Source: G016234445 sp964438865
GTDB taxonomy: Bacteria; Chloroflexota; Dehalococcoidia; Tepidiformales; Tepidiformaceae
DNA length: 64,000 nucleotides
Direction of reading: 5' to 3'
Assembly: GCA_964438865.1 (NCBI GenBank)
Contig: CAYTMI010000001.1
Span: forward strand, 611,895 to 675,894
Part shown: positions 8,697 to 15,747 of the stretch, piece after piece
Position numbering within the stretch: position 1 is the stretch's first letter
Layout of the letters: every line of letters starts with the position of its first letter
The notes under the pieces: generated by a model
Told to the model about the DNA's origin: nothing
The model's input: the letters and a program-made list of their open reading frames with translations, nothing else
Databases searched by the model: none
Translations under genes and position numbers: made by a program

Positions 8697-9092
8697 ATGA
8701 CACAGCCGCAGCCGCAGCCGTTTGGAGACATCCTGGGCGCCTGGAAAAAGGCGACCGACGACTACCTCGCCACCTGGGGCAAGACCTTCGAACAACTGAC
8801 CGGGACCGACCAGGCGGCGCAGGCCCAGCGCGAAGCGACGAAGACGTTCCTTGGCGCCCAGGCGGCGATGGCCGAGCAGGCACGCCAGGTCTGGGGGCCG
8901 ATGATCGAAGCCGCTGGCGCGGTGCCGATTACCGAGTTCCGGCGGCTGATGGACCAGGTCCACACGATCTTGCTGCGGCTGGACCAGATCGACGACGCCC
9001 TCCGGGACCTGAAGGCCGCCGACTTCGCCGCGCCCGCCCCGGCGGCGGTGCGGGCGCGAAAGAAGGGCAAGAAGAAGGCCGGCGAGGAGTAG
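8697..9092 (+). CDS. Phasin/PhaE-like small helical protein
   Basis: A 131-residue, almost wholly helical protein. It has an N-terminal WKKATDDYLATWGKTFEQLT, a central coiled-coil-like MDQVHTILLRLDQIDDAL, and a Lys-rich tail (RKKGKKKAGEE). These traits fit phasins or PhaE-like PHA-granule proteins. A class III-type PHA synthase lies 4.5 kb downstream, which supports this, but no single diagnostic motif proves it. The Lys-rich end could bind DNA or granule surface. The last 70 codons are duplicated at 12692-12904. The start is leaderless-type, with a TANNNT element 6 bases upstream. Confidence 0.7.
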   Translation: MTQPQPQPFGDILGAWKKATDDYLATWGKTFEQLTGTDQAAQAQREATKTFLGAQAAMAEQARQVWGPMIEAAGAVPITEFRRLMDQVHTILLRLDQIDDALRDLKAADFAAPAPAAVRARKKGKKKAGEE

Positions 9093-9098
9093 CAGCGC
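8883..9098 (+). repeat. Direct repeat copy 1 (phasin 3' end)
   Basis: From CGCCAGGTCTGGGGGCCGAT to GAGTAGCAGCGC this stretch is matched at 12692-12910, about nine bases in ten identical by eye with one 3-base insertion. The copies bracket the redox/Crp block. Confidence 0.85.
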
Positions 9099-9151
9099 GG
9101 CAGGATCCCGGGTGGCTCCAGCAGCCTCGATAAACTCGCCCGAGGGGGACC

Positions 9152-9166
9152 GAGCCTCCGGGGCTC
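9152..9166. terminator. Short hairpin between convergent genes
   Basis: GAGCC-TCCGG-GGCTC can form a 5-bp GC stem. It lies between the phasin-like gene and the TlpA-like gene and touches the stop codon of the latter. No U-tract is seen, so terminator function is a guess. Confidence 0.35.
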
Positions 9167-9797
9167 AGTACGTGTGACCAAGCTTCGCCAGTTCGCCACG
9201 GAGCGCTTCTTCCGTGATCCGTCCGCTGCCGAACATCCGCAGGATGCCGTCTTTGTCAATGAAGAAGGTCGAGGGCATTCCGAGAAGCCGGTAGTGACGC
9301 GCTACGGCGCCGTCGCTGTCGAGCACCGCCGGGAACGTCGCTCCGAGCCCTTCGAGCATCCCGGCGGCCTTCTCCCGCGACTCCTGGAGGTTGACCGCGA
9401 GGATGACGACATCCCCGGAGAGGGCGGCGTAGGCAGCCTGGAAGTCGGGTATCTCCGCCTGGCAGGGACCACACCAGCTGGCGTACCAGTTCAGCACCAC
9501 CGTCTTGCCGCGGTAGTCGGAGAGGCGGCGCACGGTGGTGCCGTCACGCGCATCGAGGAGGGCGAAGTCCGGCGCCGGCTGACCGATTTCCGGGTGCTGG
9601 GAGTCGAGCACGCCGAGCCTCCTCGATCCTTCCGCGCCGCCCGTGGCGCTATCCGTGGGGGTTCCTTCGCCGCCCTGGAAGGCCCCGGTCGCGAGGATGA
9701 CCGCCGCCGCCACCCCTGCGGCGCTTCCGGCCAGGGCTGCTGTTCTCCAGCCCCGGAGCCGCCGCGGCCGCGGCCCTCCGCCATCTTCCGCGTCCAT
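9165..9797 (-). CDS. TlpA/ResA-like membrane-anchored thioredoxin
   Basis: A thiol-disulfide oxidoreductase held outside the membrane by an N-terminal anchor (about residues 19-38). Its catalytic WCGPC places Cys109 and Cys112 in VVLNWYASWCGPCQAE, and the cis-Pro loop is GMPSTFFIDKDG. Proteins of this kind reduce apocytochromes or other extracytoplasmic thiols. The real start is ATG 9797. It overlaps the upstream stop as TGATG, so it is translated together with the small thiol protein before it. The probable promoter is ahead of that gene and carries a Crp-type site. Confidence 0.9.
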   Translation of the reverse strand: MDAEDGGGPRPRRLRGWRTAALAGSAAGVAAAVILATGAFQGGEGTPTDSATGGAEGSRRLGVLDSQHPEIGQPAPDFALLDARDGTTVRRLSDYRGKTVVLNWYASWCGPCQAEIPDFQAAYAALSGDVVILAVNLQESREKAAGMLEGLGATFPAVLDSDGAVARHYRLLGMPSTFFIDKDGILRMFGSGRITEEALRGELAKLGHTY

Positions 9798-10126
9798 CAA
9801 CGCCGGCCCCCGCCGGGCGGCGCCAGGAGCGCTTGTTCGAGCCAGGCCCGTTCCGGGACACCGCGAAGCCCGGACGGCGTGGGATACACGCGGCAGCGGG
9901 GCACGCAGTCGTCGCAGTCCTCATAGCCCGGTTCGATGTCTTTGTCATCGACGCGGATGGTGGGCGACCCGGGGAAGCGGAGGCGAGAGGCAGTCTCCTC
10001 ATCCGCCACTTCGATCGCTTCGAAGCGGACTTCTTCTCCCGTCTCGCCGAGGACATCCTGGATGAGCGCCCGGGCGGCGAGGTGGTTGGGGCAGCCTTCG
10101 AACCAGAGCAACTCGATCACTTTCAT
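9797..10126 (-). CDS. Small thioredoxin-like protein (mercury-lyase-associated type)
   Basis: A 109-residue protein beginning MKVIELLWFEGCPNH, a thioredoxin-fold N-terminus with one redox Cys in CPNH. GSPTIRVDDKDI gives the cis-Pro strand, and a Cys-rich segment EDCDDCVPRCR follows, perhaps metal-binding. Similar small proteins occur beside mercury and arsenic resistance genes; no metal operon is seen here. The start at 10126 is fixed by a strong ribosome-binding site (GGGAGG). An upstream extension has no family-like sequence. It is the first gene of the operon with the TlpA-like gene. Confidence 0.82.
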   Translation of the reverse strand: MKVIELLWFEGCPNHLAARALIQDVLGETGEEVRFEAIEVADEETASRLRFPGSPTIRVDDKDIEPGYEDCDDCVPRCRVYPTPSGLRGVPERAWLEQALLAPPGGGRR

Positions 10127-10161
10127 TCCACCCTCCCAGTGCGCTGAACGCCGTTGATCAA

Positions 10162-10167
10162 AGAGTA
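10162..10167 (-). promoter_or_regulatory. TANNNT -10 element (TACTCT) of the thiol operon
   Basis: Read on the minus strand this is TACTCT. A start point about 7 bases downstream (near 10155) would put the Crp-type palindrome at 10190-10203 at -41.5, the class II activator position. Confidence 0.5.
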
Positions 10168-10189
10168 TGCGCGCCCGGGGCGGAGTTCG

Positions 10190-10203
10190 GTGACTGCGAT
10201 CAC
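10190..10203. promoter_or_regulatory. Crp/Fnr-type operator (GTGA-N6-TCAC), site 1
   Basis: GTGACTGCGATCAC keeps both half-sites of the Crp consensus exactly. It lies upstream of the thiol/TlpA operon at the distance expected for activation. The regulator is probably the Crp-family protein encoded at 11951. Confidence 0.62.
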
Positions 10204-10371
10204 TGATACCACCGGCCTTCGTCCCGCCATTGGTCCGGTCGTTTCCAAAGGAGGCTCCCGTTAGCGCGCAATTCGTCCCCATCACCACCGCAGCGACCTG
10301 GATGCCTTTGTGATACCGGTGTCAGCCACTCAGGGGGCTCCTGGGGTTGTAGATGGGCGTCGAAACGCCGT

Positions 10372-11592
10372 TCAGGGTTGCCAGATCGCCGTGCCGGGAT
10401 GGAAGGCAGCCCAGGCGAACCAGAACTCGACGGTGTGGACCGCCACCGCAAGCCGTTCGCCGGCCAGGGGGCCGGAGGTACTGAGGCCGGTCACATCCCA
10501 GGTTGACCCGGTCTCGGCGTCGCGGAAGACACCCGGACCGGCGGCCGCCAGCGCTAGCGGCCTGCCGCGCGCCTCTGCAACATAGGCTACCGCCGCACCG
10601 ACATCGCGGCTCTTTTCGATCTGCGCCGCGTCCAGGGCGGAAACCGTGCCCGCGGACCACAGCACGACGATGCGGGCGCCGCCCACGGTTAGGTTTGCGA
10701 CCCCTGTCCTGGAGAGCCGCGAGAACGGCACCGCCAGGGAATCTCCGCCGGCGGCGAGCGCAACAACCCGCTCCAGGCCATCCAGCCGCTTGTCGATCGT
10801 GCCGGAGAACAGGAACGGGCGAGAGCCCGCGGCGTCGTAGTTGTCGTACGGGTTAAGACCGTATTCGCGGCTGAACCCAGTGTCCTCCGTCAGGATCTCG
10901 GCGGCAGGGAACGACCGTGCGAAGTCGGCAAAGGAGATCACCGCGGCGGGGACGGGCTTCAGGACCACCCCGGCATGGACTCCGACGATGCCTTCTCCGG
11001 TGGCCTGCTGCCACCAGCTGTGCGTTTGGCGGTCCCACATGATCAGGTCGGAGTTCCGCAGGTTACCCGACACGCCGAAGTCGAGGGTGGTGCCGGCCAC
11101 GCGCCGGTCGAACGCGAGCGCGGTATTACAAAGGGGGCAGAACGTGACCGCCACGGGAACATCCCCGAAGCGGTCGTTCACCACTTCGTGCCAGGTGAGG
11201 ATGTGAAGCGGGTAACCCCGCACGGTGCCTCCCACGGTGACATATGCCACGGGCATCCGGGCTGCATAGGCCACTGAGGCAACGGGCGCGAACTTGGCCT
11301 GGCCTCCCCTCGCGGCCGGTATGGTCGTGGCCCCGGCGGCGTCGAGCGCCGGGATGCAATCTCGCCCGGGACACCCCTGGATGATTTCGTCGTACGGTAC
11401 CGTGTGCCGGGAGAAGTCGGTCTCCGGCCAGCTATCTGCGAACTCCGGGAGCGCGTCGCCGTCCGCCGGGCGACCAGTTTCCGCGGCCGGCGTGACCGTG
11501 GTTCCCGCCAATTCCGCCTGGCCGGGACCGCCGCAAGCGGCCGCAAAGACGGCGACGCCGCTGAAGGCGAGGAGGCCGCTGATCGATCGCAC
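10372..11592 (-). CDS. DUF3179 lipoprotein
   Basis: A 406-residue exported protein with a signal and lipobox FAAAC. The DUF3179 domain is clear: PLHILTWHEVVND, VAVTFCPLCNTALAFDR with two close cysteines, and SGNLRNSDLIMWDRQT. The family function is unknown. Conserved His and Cys residues suggest metal binding or redox chemistry. The GTG start at 11592 was chosen because TAGAAT ends 6 bases upstream. The GGAGG that almost touches the start is too close to be a ribosome-binding site, so the mRNA is probably leaderless. A Crp-type palindrome lies about 40 bases upstream. It is divergent from the small thiol protein/Crp operon. Confidence 0.88.
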   Translation of the reverse strand: MRSISGLLAFSGVAVFAAACGGPGQAELAGTTVTPAAETGRPADGDALPEFADSWPETDFSRHTVPYDEIIQGCPGRDCIPALDAAGATTIPAARGGQAKFAPVASVAYAARMPVAYVTVGGTVRGYPLHILTWHEVVNDRFGDVPVAVTFCPLCNTALAFDRRVAGTTLDFGVSGNLRNSDLIMWDRQTHSWWQQATGEGIVGVHAGVVLKPVPAAVISFADFARSFPAAEILTEDTGFSREYGLNPYDNYDAAGSRPFLFSGTIDKRLDGLERVVALAAGGDSLAVPFSRLSRTGVANLTVGGARIVVLWSAGTVSALDAAQIEKSRDVGAAVAYVAEARGRPLALAAAGPGVFRDAETGSTWDVTGLSTSGPLAGERLAVAVHTVEFWFAWAAFHPGTAIWQP

Positions 11593-11598
11593 TCCTCC

Positions 11599-11604
11599 AT
11601 TCTA
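11599..11604 (-). promoter_or_regulatory. TANNNT -10 element (TAGAAT), leaderless
   Basis: On the minus strand TAGAAT ends 6 bases before GTG 11592, so transcription should begin at the start codon. Confidence 0.6.
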
Positions 11605-11625
11605 CCCGCCGGTCCGGTCCCTTCA

Positions 11626-11639
11626 GTGATCACCGTCAC
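11626..11639. promoter_or_regulatory. Crp/Fnr-type operator (GTGA-N6-TCAC), site 2
   Basis: GTGATCACCGTCAC sits in the 70-base divergent promoter region of the DUF3179 gene and the thiol-protein/Crp operon. Its centre is about 40-41 bases from the predicted DUF3179 start point. It could also mediate autoregulation of the Crp gene. Confidence 0.62.
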
Positions 11640-11662
11640 CGCCAGGGCGCGCGGCACCCCGA

Positions 11663-11941
11663 ATGATCGGAAGGATGAACCGGCGTGGAGTACTTCACCT
11701 CTATGTGACAGCGGGGTGCCCATCCTGCGAGCGAGCCGAGCGCACGCTGCGAGGATGCGAGCGCATCCGCCGCCTCGTGGAGCTCGACGTGCTGGACATG
11801 GCCGCGCCCGGCGTGGTCCTGCCCGCGGCCGTTGTGGGCGGGCCGACGGCCGTGTTCGAGGGCATGGTAGTCGCACTCGGCACCCCGGACTGCACCCAGC
11901 TTGCGGAGCGGTTGGAATCGCTCCTCGCAGCGGCGAGCTAA
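11663..11941 (+). CDS. Glutaredoxin/thioredoxin-like small protein
   Basis: A 92-residue protein with the N-terminal strand LHLYVTAGCPSCERAE. Its CPSC redox pair, the following helix, and the late GGPTAVFEG loop fit a glutaredoxin-like fold. It is probably a cytoplasmic thiol carrier or sensor partner. The gene ends 9 bases before the Crp-family gene, so the two form an operon and the pair may couple redox state to regulation. The start is uncertain between ATG 11663 and ATG 11675, because neither has a well-spaced ribosome-binding site. Confidence 0.75.
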   Translation: MIGRMNRRGVLHLYVTAGCPSCERAERTLRGCERIRRLVELDVLDMAAPGVVLPAAVVGGPTAVFEGMVVALGTPDCTQLAERLESLLAAAS

Positions 11942-11950
11942 AGTAGCTGC

Positions 11951-12688
11951 ATGAAACTCCTGTCCCGGGTCCCGAAGCGCGCACAACTCAGGCACGTGGG
12001 TGCGGCGCCCGAAGAGATCGCCCGGCTGAGAGCACGGCTGCTCAGCGAGAACGACCTCTTCCGTGGGCTCGCCGCCGAAGACATGGCCTCGATCGCGAGG
12101 CGTCTGCCAATGGCGACCTGCCGGCGAGGCCAGTTGATCTATGCCCCGGGCGAGACCGGGGAGGCGCTTTTCATCCTGAAGGCCGGGCACGTCCGGCTCT
12201 ACCGGCTGGCGGCGGATGGCCGCAAGCTCGTCCTCGCCACGCTCGCACCGGGGGCCGTGTTCGGTGAGATGGCGGCGATAGCCCAGTCGATGACCGATTC
12301 GTTCGCCGAAGCCATCGATGAGTGCGTCGTCTGCATCATGAGCCGGGTGGACATTGAACAGGTGATGCTGGACCACCCGACTGTCGCGGTGCAGATGGTC
12401 CGGCTGCTTTCCAGCCGCCTCCATGAGGCCGAGAACAAGCTCGAACAGATGGCCTTCGCGCCCGTTCCCGAACGGGTGGCGAGACTCCTCCTGACCCTCG
12501 CGCAGGGCGGCGAGGTTGCAGGTTACAGCCACCAGGAGCTGGCGGACATGATCGGCACGTCCCGGGAAACGGTGTCGCGGGCGCTTGTGGAGCTGAAGAC
12601 CGCCGCCATCGTCGAGATCGACCGCCGGTGCATCCGCCTGCTGGACACCGAGGCGCTCCGGGGCCAGGCAGGCGAATTGGCCGAGTAG
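11951..12688 (+). CDS. Crp/Fnr family transcriptional regulator
   Basis: A 245-residue regulator. The N-terminal cyclic-nucleotide-type beta-barrel spans about residues 35-150 (FRGLAAEDM, LIYAPGETGEALFILKAGHVRLYRL, GAVFGEMA). A long dimerisation helix leads to the winged HTH (YSHQELADMIGTSRETVSRALVELK). The four-Cys Fe-S cluster of classical Fnr is not evident at the N-terminus, so the effector is unknown. It is cotranscribed with the small thiol protein. Two GTGA-N6-TCAC sites within 1.8 kb make local control of the redox genes likely. The stop codon falls in the same frame as the duplicated phasin fragment that follows at once. Confidence 0.93.
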   Translation: MKLLSRVPKRAQLRHVGAAPEEIARLRARLLSENDLFRGLAAEDMASIARRLPMATCRRGQLIYAPGETGEALFILKAGHVRLYRLAADGRKLVLATLAPGAVFGEMAAIAQSMTDSFAEAIDECVVCIMSRVDIEQVMLDHPTVAVQMVRLLSSRLHEAENKLEQMAFAPVPERVARLLLTLAQGGEVAGYSHQELADMIGTSRETVSRALVELKTAAIVEIDRRCIRLLDTEALRGQAGELAE

Positions 12689-12691
12689 TCT

Positions 12692-12904
12692 CGCCAGGTC
12701 TGGGGGCCGATGATCGAAGCCGCCGGCGCCGTCCCCCTCACGGAGTTCCGGCGGCTGATGGACCAGGTCCACACGATCCTGCTTCGGCTGGACCGGATCG
12801 ACGACGTCCTCCGCGACCTGAAGGCCGCCGACTTCGCCGGGCCCTCCCCGGCGGCAGCGGCGCGGGCGCGGAAGAAGGACAAGAAGAAGGCCGGCGAGGA
12901 GTAG
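12692..12904 (+). pseudogene. Duplicated 3' fragment of the phasin-like gene
   Basis: These bases encode about 70 residues nearly identical to the C-terminus of the 8697-9092 product (RQVWGPMIEAAGAVPLTEF to RKKDKKKAGEE). The first 60 codons are missing. It begins three bases after the Crp stop and in the same frame, and the duplicated DNA runs to 12910. An ATG at 12710 could start a 64-residue peptide, but only a G-rich run precedes it. Several of the differences from copy 1 are silent, so it may once have been expressed. It is best read as the right-hand footprint of an insertion. Confidence 0.8.
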
Positions 12905-12967
12905 CAGCGCTACCGCCCCGGCGGGCGGGCTGGACGGAACTGCTACACTGGCTTCGGAGGCAAAGGG

Positions 12968-13606
12968 ATGGCGATTGCACCTGCTTCTCGCGCCGCGGTC
13001 GTTCCGCCGCTGGAAAACGGCGACCGGCTGACGCGCGCCGAGTTCCACCGCCGCTACGAAGCGCGGACGGACCTCCGCAAGGTCGAACTCATCGAAGGGG
13101 TGGTCCATTTGCCGTCACCTGTGCGGGCTCGAGATCATGGGCAGCCGGAAGCGTTCATCGGCGGGTGGCTCTCCCACTACTGGATGGGGCACCCTGAACT
13201 GTCGCTCGTCCACAACGCCACCGTGTTCATGGACCTGGACAACGAAGTTCAGCCGGACCTGAGCCTTCGCCGCGCGGAAGGCGGCACCAGCACGATCAAT
13301 GCCGACGGCTACATCCAGGGCGCGCCCGAACTCGTCGTCGAGATCGCCGGCAGCACAGCCTCGATCGACCTGCATGTGAAGAAGAACGCCTATCGCCGCA
13401 ACGGCGTGCAGGAATACGTCGTCTGGCGCGTCTACGACCGCGCCATCGACTGGTTCTCCCTGCGGGAAGGCGAATATGTCCGCCTCGAAGCTGGCGAAAC
13501 GGGCGTCATCGAAAGCGGCATTTTCCCCGGCCTCCGGCTCGATGTCGCGAAGCTGCTGGCAGGCGACCTCGCGGGCGTGATCGCGGCGCTCGAAGGCGGC
13601 GGATAG
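12968..13606 (+). CDS. Uma2 family (DUF820) putative endonuclease
   Basis: A 212-residue Uma2 protein with the restriction-endonuclease-like fold. The characteristic stretch is PELVVEIAGSTASIDLHVKK followed by NAYRRNGVQEYVVW, and NEVQPDLSLRR gives the acidic part of the active site. The family expands in Chloroflexota, Cyanobacteria and Planctomycetes. Its biological role is unproven. The start at 12968 has a good ribosome-binding site (GGAGG), and TACACT lies 18 bases upstream as a leadered promoter. Before the duplication it probably followed the phasin-like gene directly. Confidence 0.9.
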   Translation: MAIAPASRAAVVPPLENGDRLTRAEFHRRYEARTDLRKVELIEGVVHLPSPVRARDHGQPEAFIGGWLSHYWMGHPELSLVHNATVFMDLDNEVQPDLSLRRAEGGTSTINADGYIQGAPELVVEIAGSTASIDLHVKKNAYRRNGVQEYVVWRVYDRAIDWFSLREGEYVRLEAGETGVIESGIFPGLRLDVAKLLAGDLAGVIAALEGGG

Positions 13607-13615
13607 CCAACACCC

Positions 13616-14668
13616 TCAGTCGTCGTGGTCCTGGAGCCAGCGGATGACGCCGGGCCAGACGTCGGCGCGGGCGCGGCGGCCGGCTATCACGGAGATGTGG
13701 CCCCCGGGCAACTCCAGGAAGGTCTTGTCCTTGCTCCCGGCGTGGTCCACCAGCGCCTTGGCGCTCGCGGGCGGCACGATCTCGTCGTTCTTGGCGCCGA
13801 TGCAGAGGAGTGGCACGGTGATGTCCCGCAGGTTGATGGTTTCGCCGAGCACCCGGAACTTCCCCTGGACCAGTTCGTTTCGACGGTAGAAGTGCTGCAC
13901 CCACTGGCGGAAGAACTGCTTCGGCAACGGCACCCATTCGCTCGACCAGCGGTTCATCGCCCGGTAGCCGGTCAAGAAGCCGGGGTCGTCGAGCTTCGTC
14001 ATCACAGTCGCCATCAACTGGGCGTCGGCCATCGGGTTCATCATCTTGAAGCCGGAGCGGACGAATTCCGCCGGCATCATGTCGAACGTCTCCACCACGG
14101 CATCGAGATCGAAGCTGCCTTCGGCGGTCATCGTCGGGAAGTCGCCTTCGCCGAAGTCGATCGGCCCGACCATCGTCAGCAGGTTTTTCACCGGCAACGA
14201 GGGGTCGGCGGCGAGGGCCGAGACGCACATCGGGACGCCCATGCAGTAACCGAAGAGGGTGGCCGATTCGGCGCCGGCGTGGGCGAGTGCCTGGCGCAGG
14301 AGCGCGGGGACCATGTCGGCGATGACGTCGTCCAGCCCCATGTCACGGTCTTCGGGCCCGAAGACGCCCCAGTCGCAAAGGTAGAAGGAGACGCCCTGTT
14401 CGGAGAGGTATTCGGCGAACGATTCGCCAGGGCGGAGGTCGAAGATGTAGGGGCGGCTGATTCCGAGATAGGGGAAGAGGACGAGCGGGGTCTGGAGGCG
14501 GCCGCCGTCGCGGGGCGGGTAGTAGTAGAGGCGGGCTTTGCCGCGAAAGCCCACGGCGACCCGGCGCGACTGTGCGATCGGCGCGGGGGTGCCCAGCGCC
14601 ACTTCGCGGATGCCCTGTGCCAGGCGGAGCAGTTCGCGCTCCAGGTCCTGTCCCTCTGCGTCGCTCAT
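13616..14668 (-). CDS. phaC: Poly(3-hydroxyalkanoate) synthase, class III-like PhaC
   Basis: The enzyme polymerises hydroxyacyl-CoA into PHA granules. The 350-residue length fits class III PhaC, which needs a partner subunit. The lipase-like box GYCMG puts the nucleophile Cys at about 142. The catalytic Asp is in GAKNDEIVPP (about 295) and the His in PGGHISVIAG (about 324). The phasin/PhaE-like gene 4.5 kb away is a candidate partner or granule protein. ATG 14668 has a G-rich upstream run. It is convergent with the Uma2 gene, 9 bases apart. Confidence 0.94.
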   Translation of the reverse strand: MSDAEGQDLERELLRLAQGIREVALGTPAPIAQSRRVAVGFRGKARLYYYPPRDGGRLQTPLVLFPYLGISRPYIFDLRPGESFAEYLSEQGVSFYLCDWGVFGPEDRDMGLDDVIADMVPALLRQALAHAGAESATLFGYCMGVPMCVSALAADPSLPVKNLLTMVGPIDFGEGDFPTMTAEGSFDLDAVVETFDMMPAEFVRSGFKMMNPMADAQLMATVMTKLDDPGFLTGYRAMNRWSSEWVPLPKQFFRQWVQHFYRRNELVQGKFRVLGETINLRDITVPLLCIGAKNDEIVPPASAKALVDHAGSKDKTFLELPGGHISVIAGRRARADVWPGVIRWLQDHDD

Positions 14669-14734
14669 CGCCCTGCCCCCGGGAGAAGATGGCCGCAGTC
14701 TACCACCGGCGGCGCATCCGTCGTGGTGCGGCCC

Positions 14735-15100
14735 CTATCCCCCGGCGAGCTTGGCCCGGAAGCCCATCGCCGTCAGCTTTTCGAGCAGGCGGTCGCGGTG
14801 GTCACCCTGGACTTCGAGGGTGCGGCCTTCGCGAGCGCCCCCGGCGCCGCAGTGTTGTTTCAGGGCGCGAAGGATCGTGTCGAGCTCGAACTCTGACCCG
14901 GGCAGCCCGGTGACGGTCGTCGCGGTCTTGCCCTTGCGCCGGCGGCTGTCGCGTTGGATACGGACGACGCCGTCGCTGGGGGGCGCAGGCTGAGGACGCT
15001 GGGGCGCCGCCTTACCCCGCGCGGGGGCTGCGGGCCTCTCGTCGCGGACGCGCCCGCCGTCGGTGGAATAGACGAGGCGGGAGTTGCCGTCGTGGTTCAT
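14735..15100 (-). CDS. SUI1/YciH family translation initiation factor-like protein
   Basis: A 121-residue protein. After a Pro/Arg-rich disordered half comes the SUI1 fold: DSRRRKGKTATTVTGLPGSE, the glycine-rich loop CGAGGAREGRTLEVQGDH, and a closing helix. Bacterial SUI1 (YciH) proteins bind ribosomes and affect start-codon selection. This is relevant in a genome with many apparent leaderless and GTG starts. Whether it acts there is inference. It lies between PhaC (66-base gap) and an unknown gene in the same direction. Confidence 0.9.
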   Translation of the reverse strand: MNHDGNSRLVYSTDGGRVRDERPAAPARGKAAPQRPQPAPPSDGVVRIQRDSRRRKGKTATTVTGLPGSEFELDTILRALKQHCGAGGAREGRTLEVQGDHRDRLLEKLTAMGFRAKLAGG

Positions 15101-15121
15101 GGCGTGGCCGCTGGCCGCGGC

Positions 15122-15643
15122 TTAGCCCGTCTTCTGGCCAACGCGGACGCCGAGTTCGTGGAGGAGGCGGCGGTACTCGGCGACGGTTGTACCCGGGAGG
15201 TGGTTTTCCTTGAGCTGCCGGCCGATGTCGGGCCGGTGAGGGTTGTAGCCGCGGGCCTCGAGGACTGCGAGTTCGCGCCCGGCGAGGCCGAAGTACTCTT
15301 CGAGGCCGCGGGTGGTGTGGGAAAGCCGGGTCACGGCCTGGGCCCTGCTCGTCTCCACCTCCGCGACGCTCCCGCCGCCGAGGTGGGCGATAAACTCTTC
15401 GAACTGCTCGTCCGTCATTTCGGCGGCGGCTTTGCCGAGCTTTTCGCGGAAGCGCTGGGCGCGGGCCACGGGGTCGACGCCGACGGGGACGAAGCGGACG
15501 GAGCTCTGGAGGCCGGCTTCGAGCCCGAGGGCGACTTCGCTGAAGTAGCGAATCCTGCCGATTGCGGCGTTCAGGGCGGCGACGTGCGAGACGTAGGCGT
15601 CGTAGGGCGAGGCGAGTTTCCAGACGAGTGAAGCGAGTGCCAT
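15122..15643 (-). CDS. Protein of unknown function
   Basis: A 173-residue, mainly helical cytoplasmic protein with no recognised domain. Visible features are a YFSEVALGLEAGLQSS segment and several Arg/Glu-rich helices (FREKLGKAAAEMTDEQFEEF). There is no signal or membrane span. ATG 15643 is the first start in the frame. It lies 21 bases upstream of the SUI1-like gene in the same direction, so they may be cotranscribed. Strong codon bias in the frame and clean operon spacing argue that it is real. Confidence 0.65.
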   Translation of the reverse strand: MALASLVWKLASPYDAYVSHVAALNAAIGRIRYFSEVALGLEAGLQSSVRFVPVGVDPVARAQRFREKLGKAAAEMTDEQFEEFIAHLGGGSVAEVETSRAQAVTRLSHTTRGLEEYFGLAGRELAVLEARGYNPHRPDIGRQLKENHLPGTTVAEYRRLLHELGVRVGQKTG

Positions 15644-15747
15644 GGCAGCAACCCCGGCGTTGGGCTGTCCCCCATGGTACCACCGGGAACGGCGGGCGGG
15701 GGACGGCTTGCGCCGCTACACTGCTCTCAGCACAACGGGAGCGCTCC

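Noticed and set aside
12710..12904. Independent 64-residue gene
   Set aside because: It is a truncated copy of the phasin gene end with no promoter and no clear ribosome-binding site, so it was called a pseudogene.
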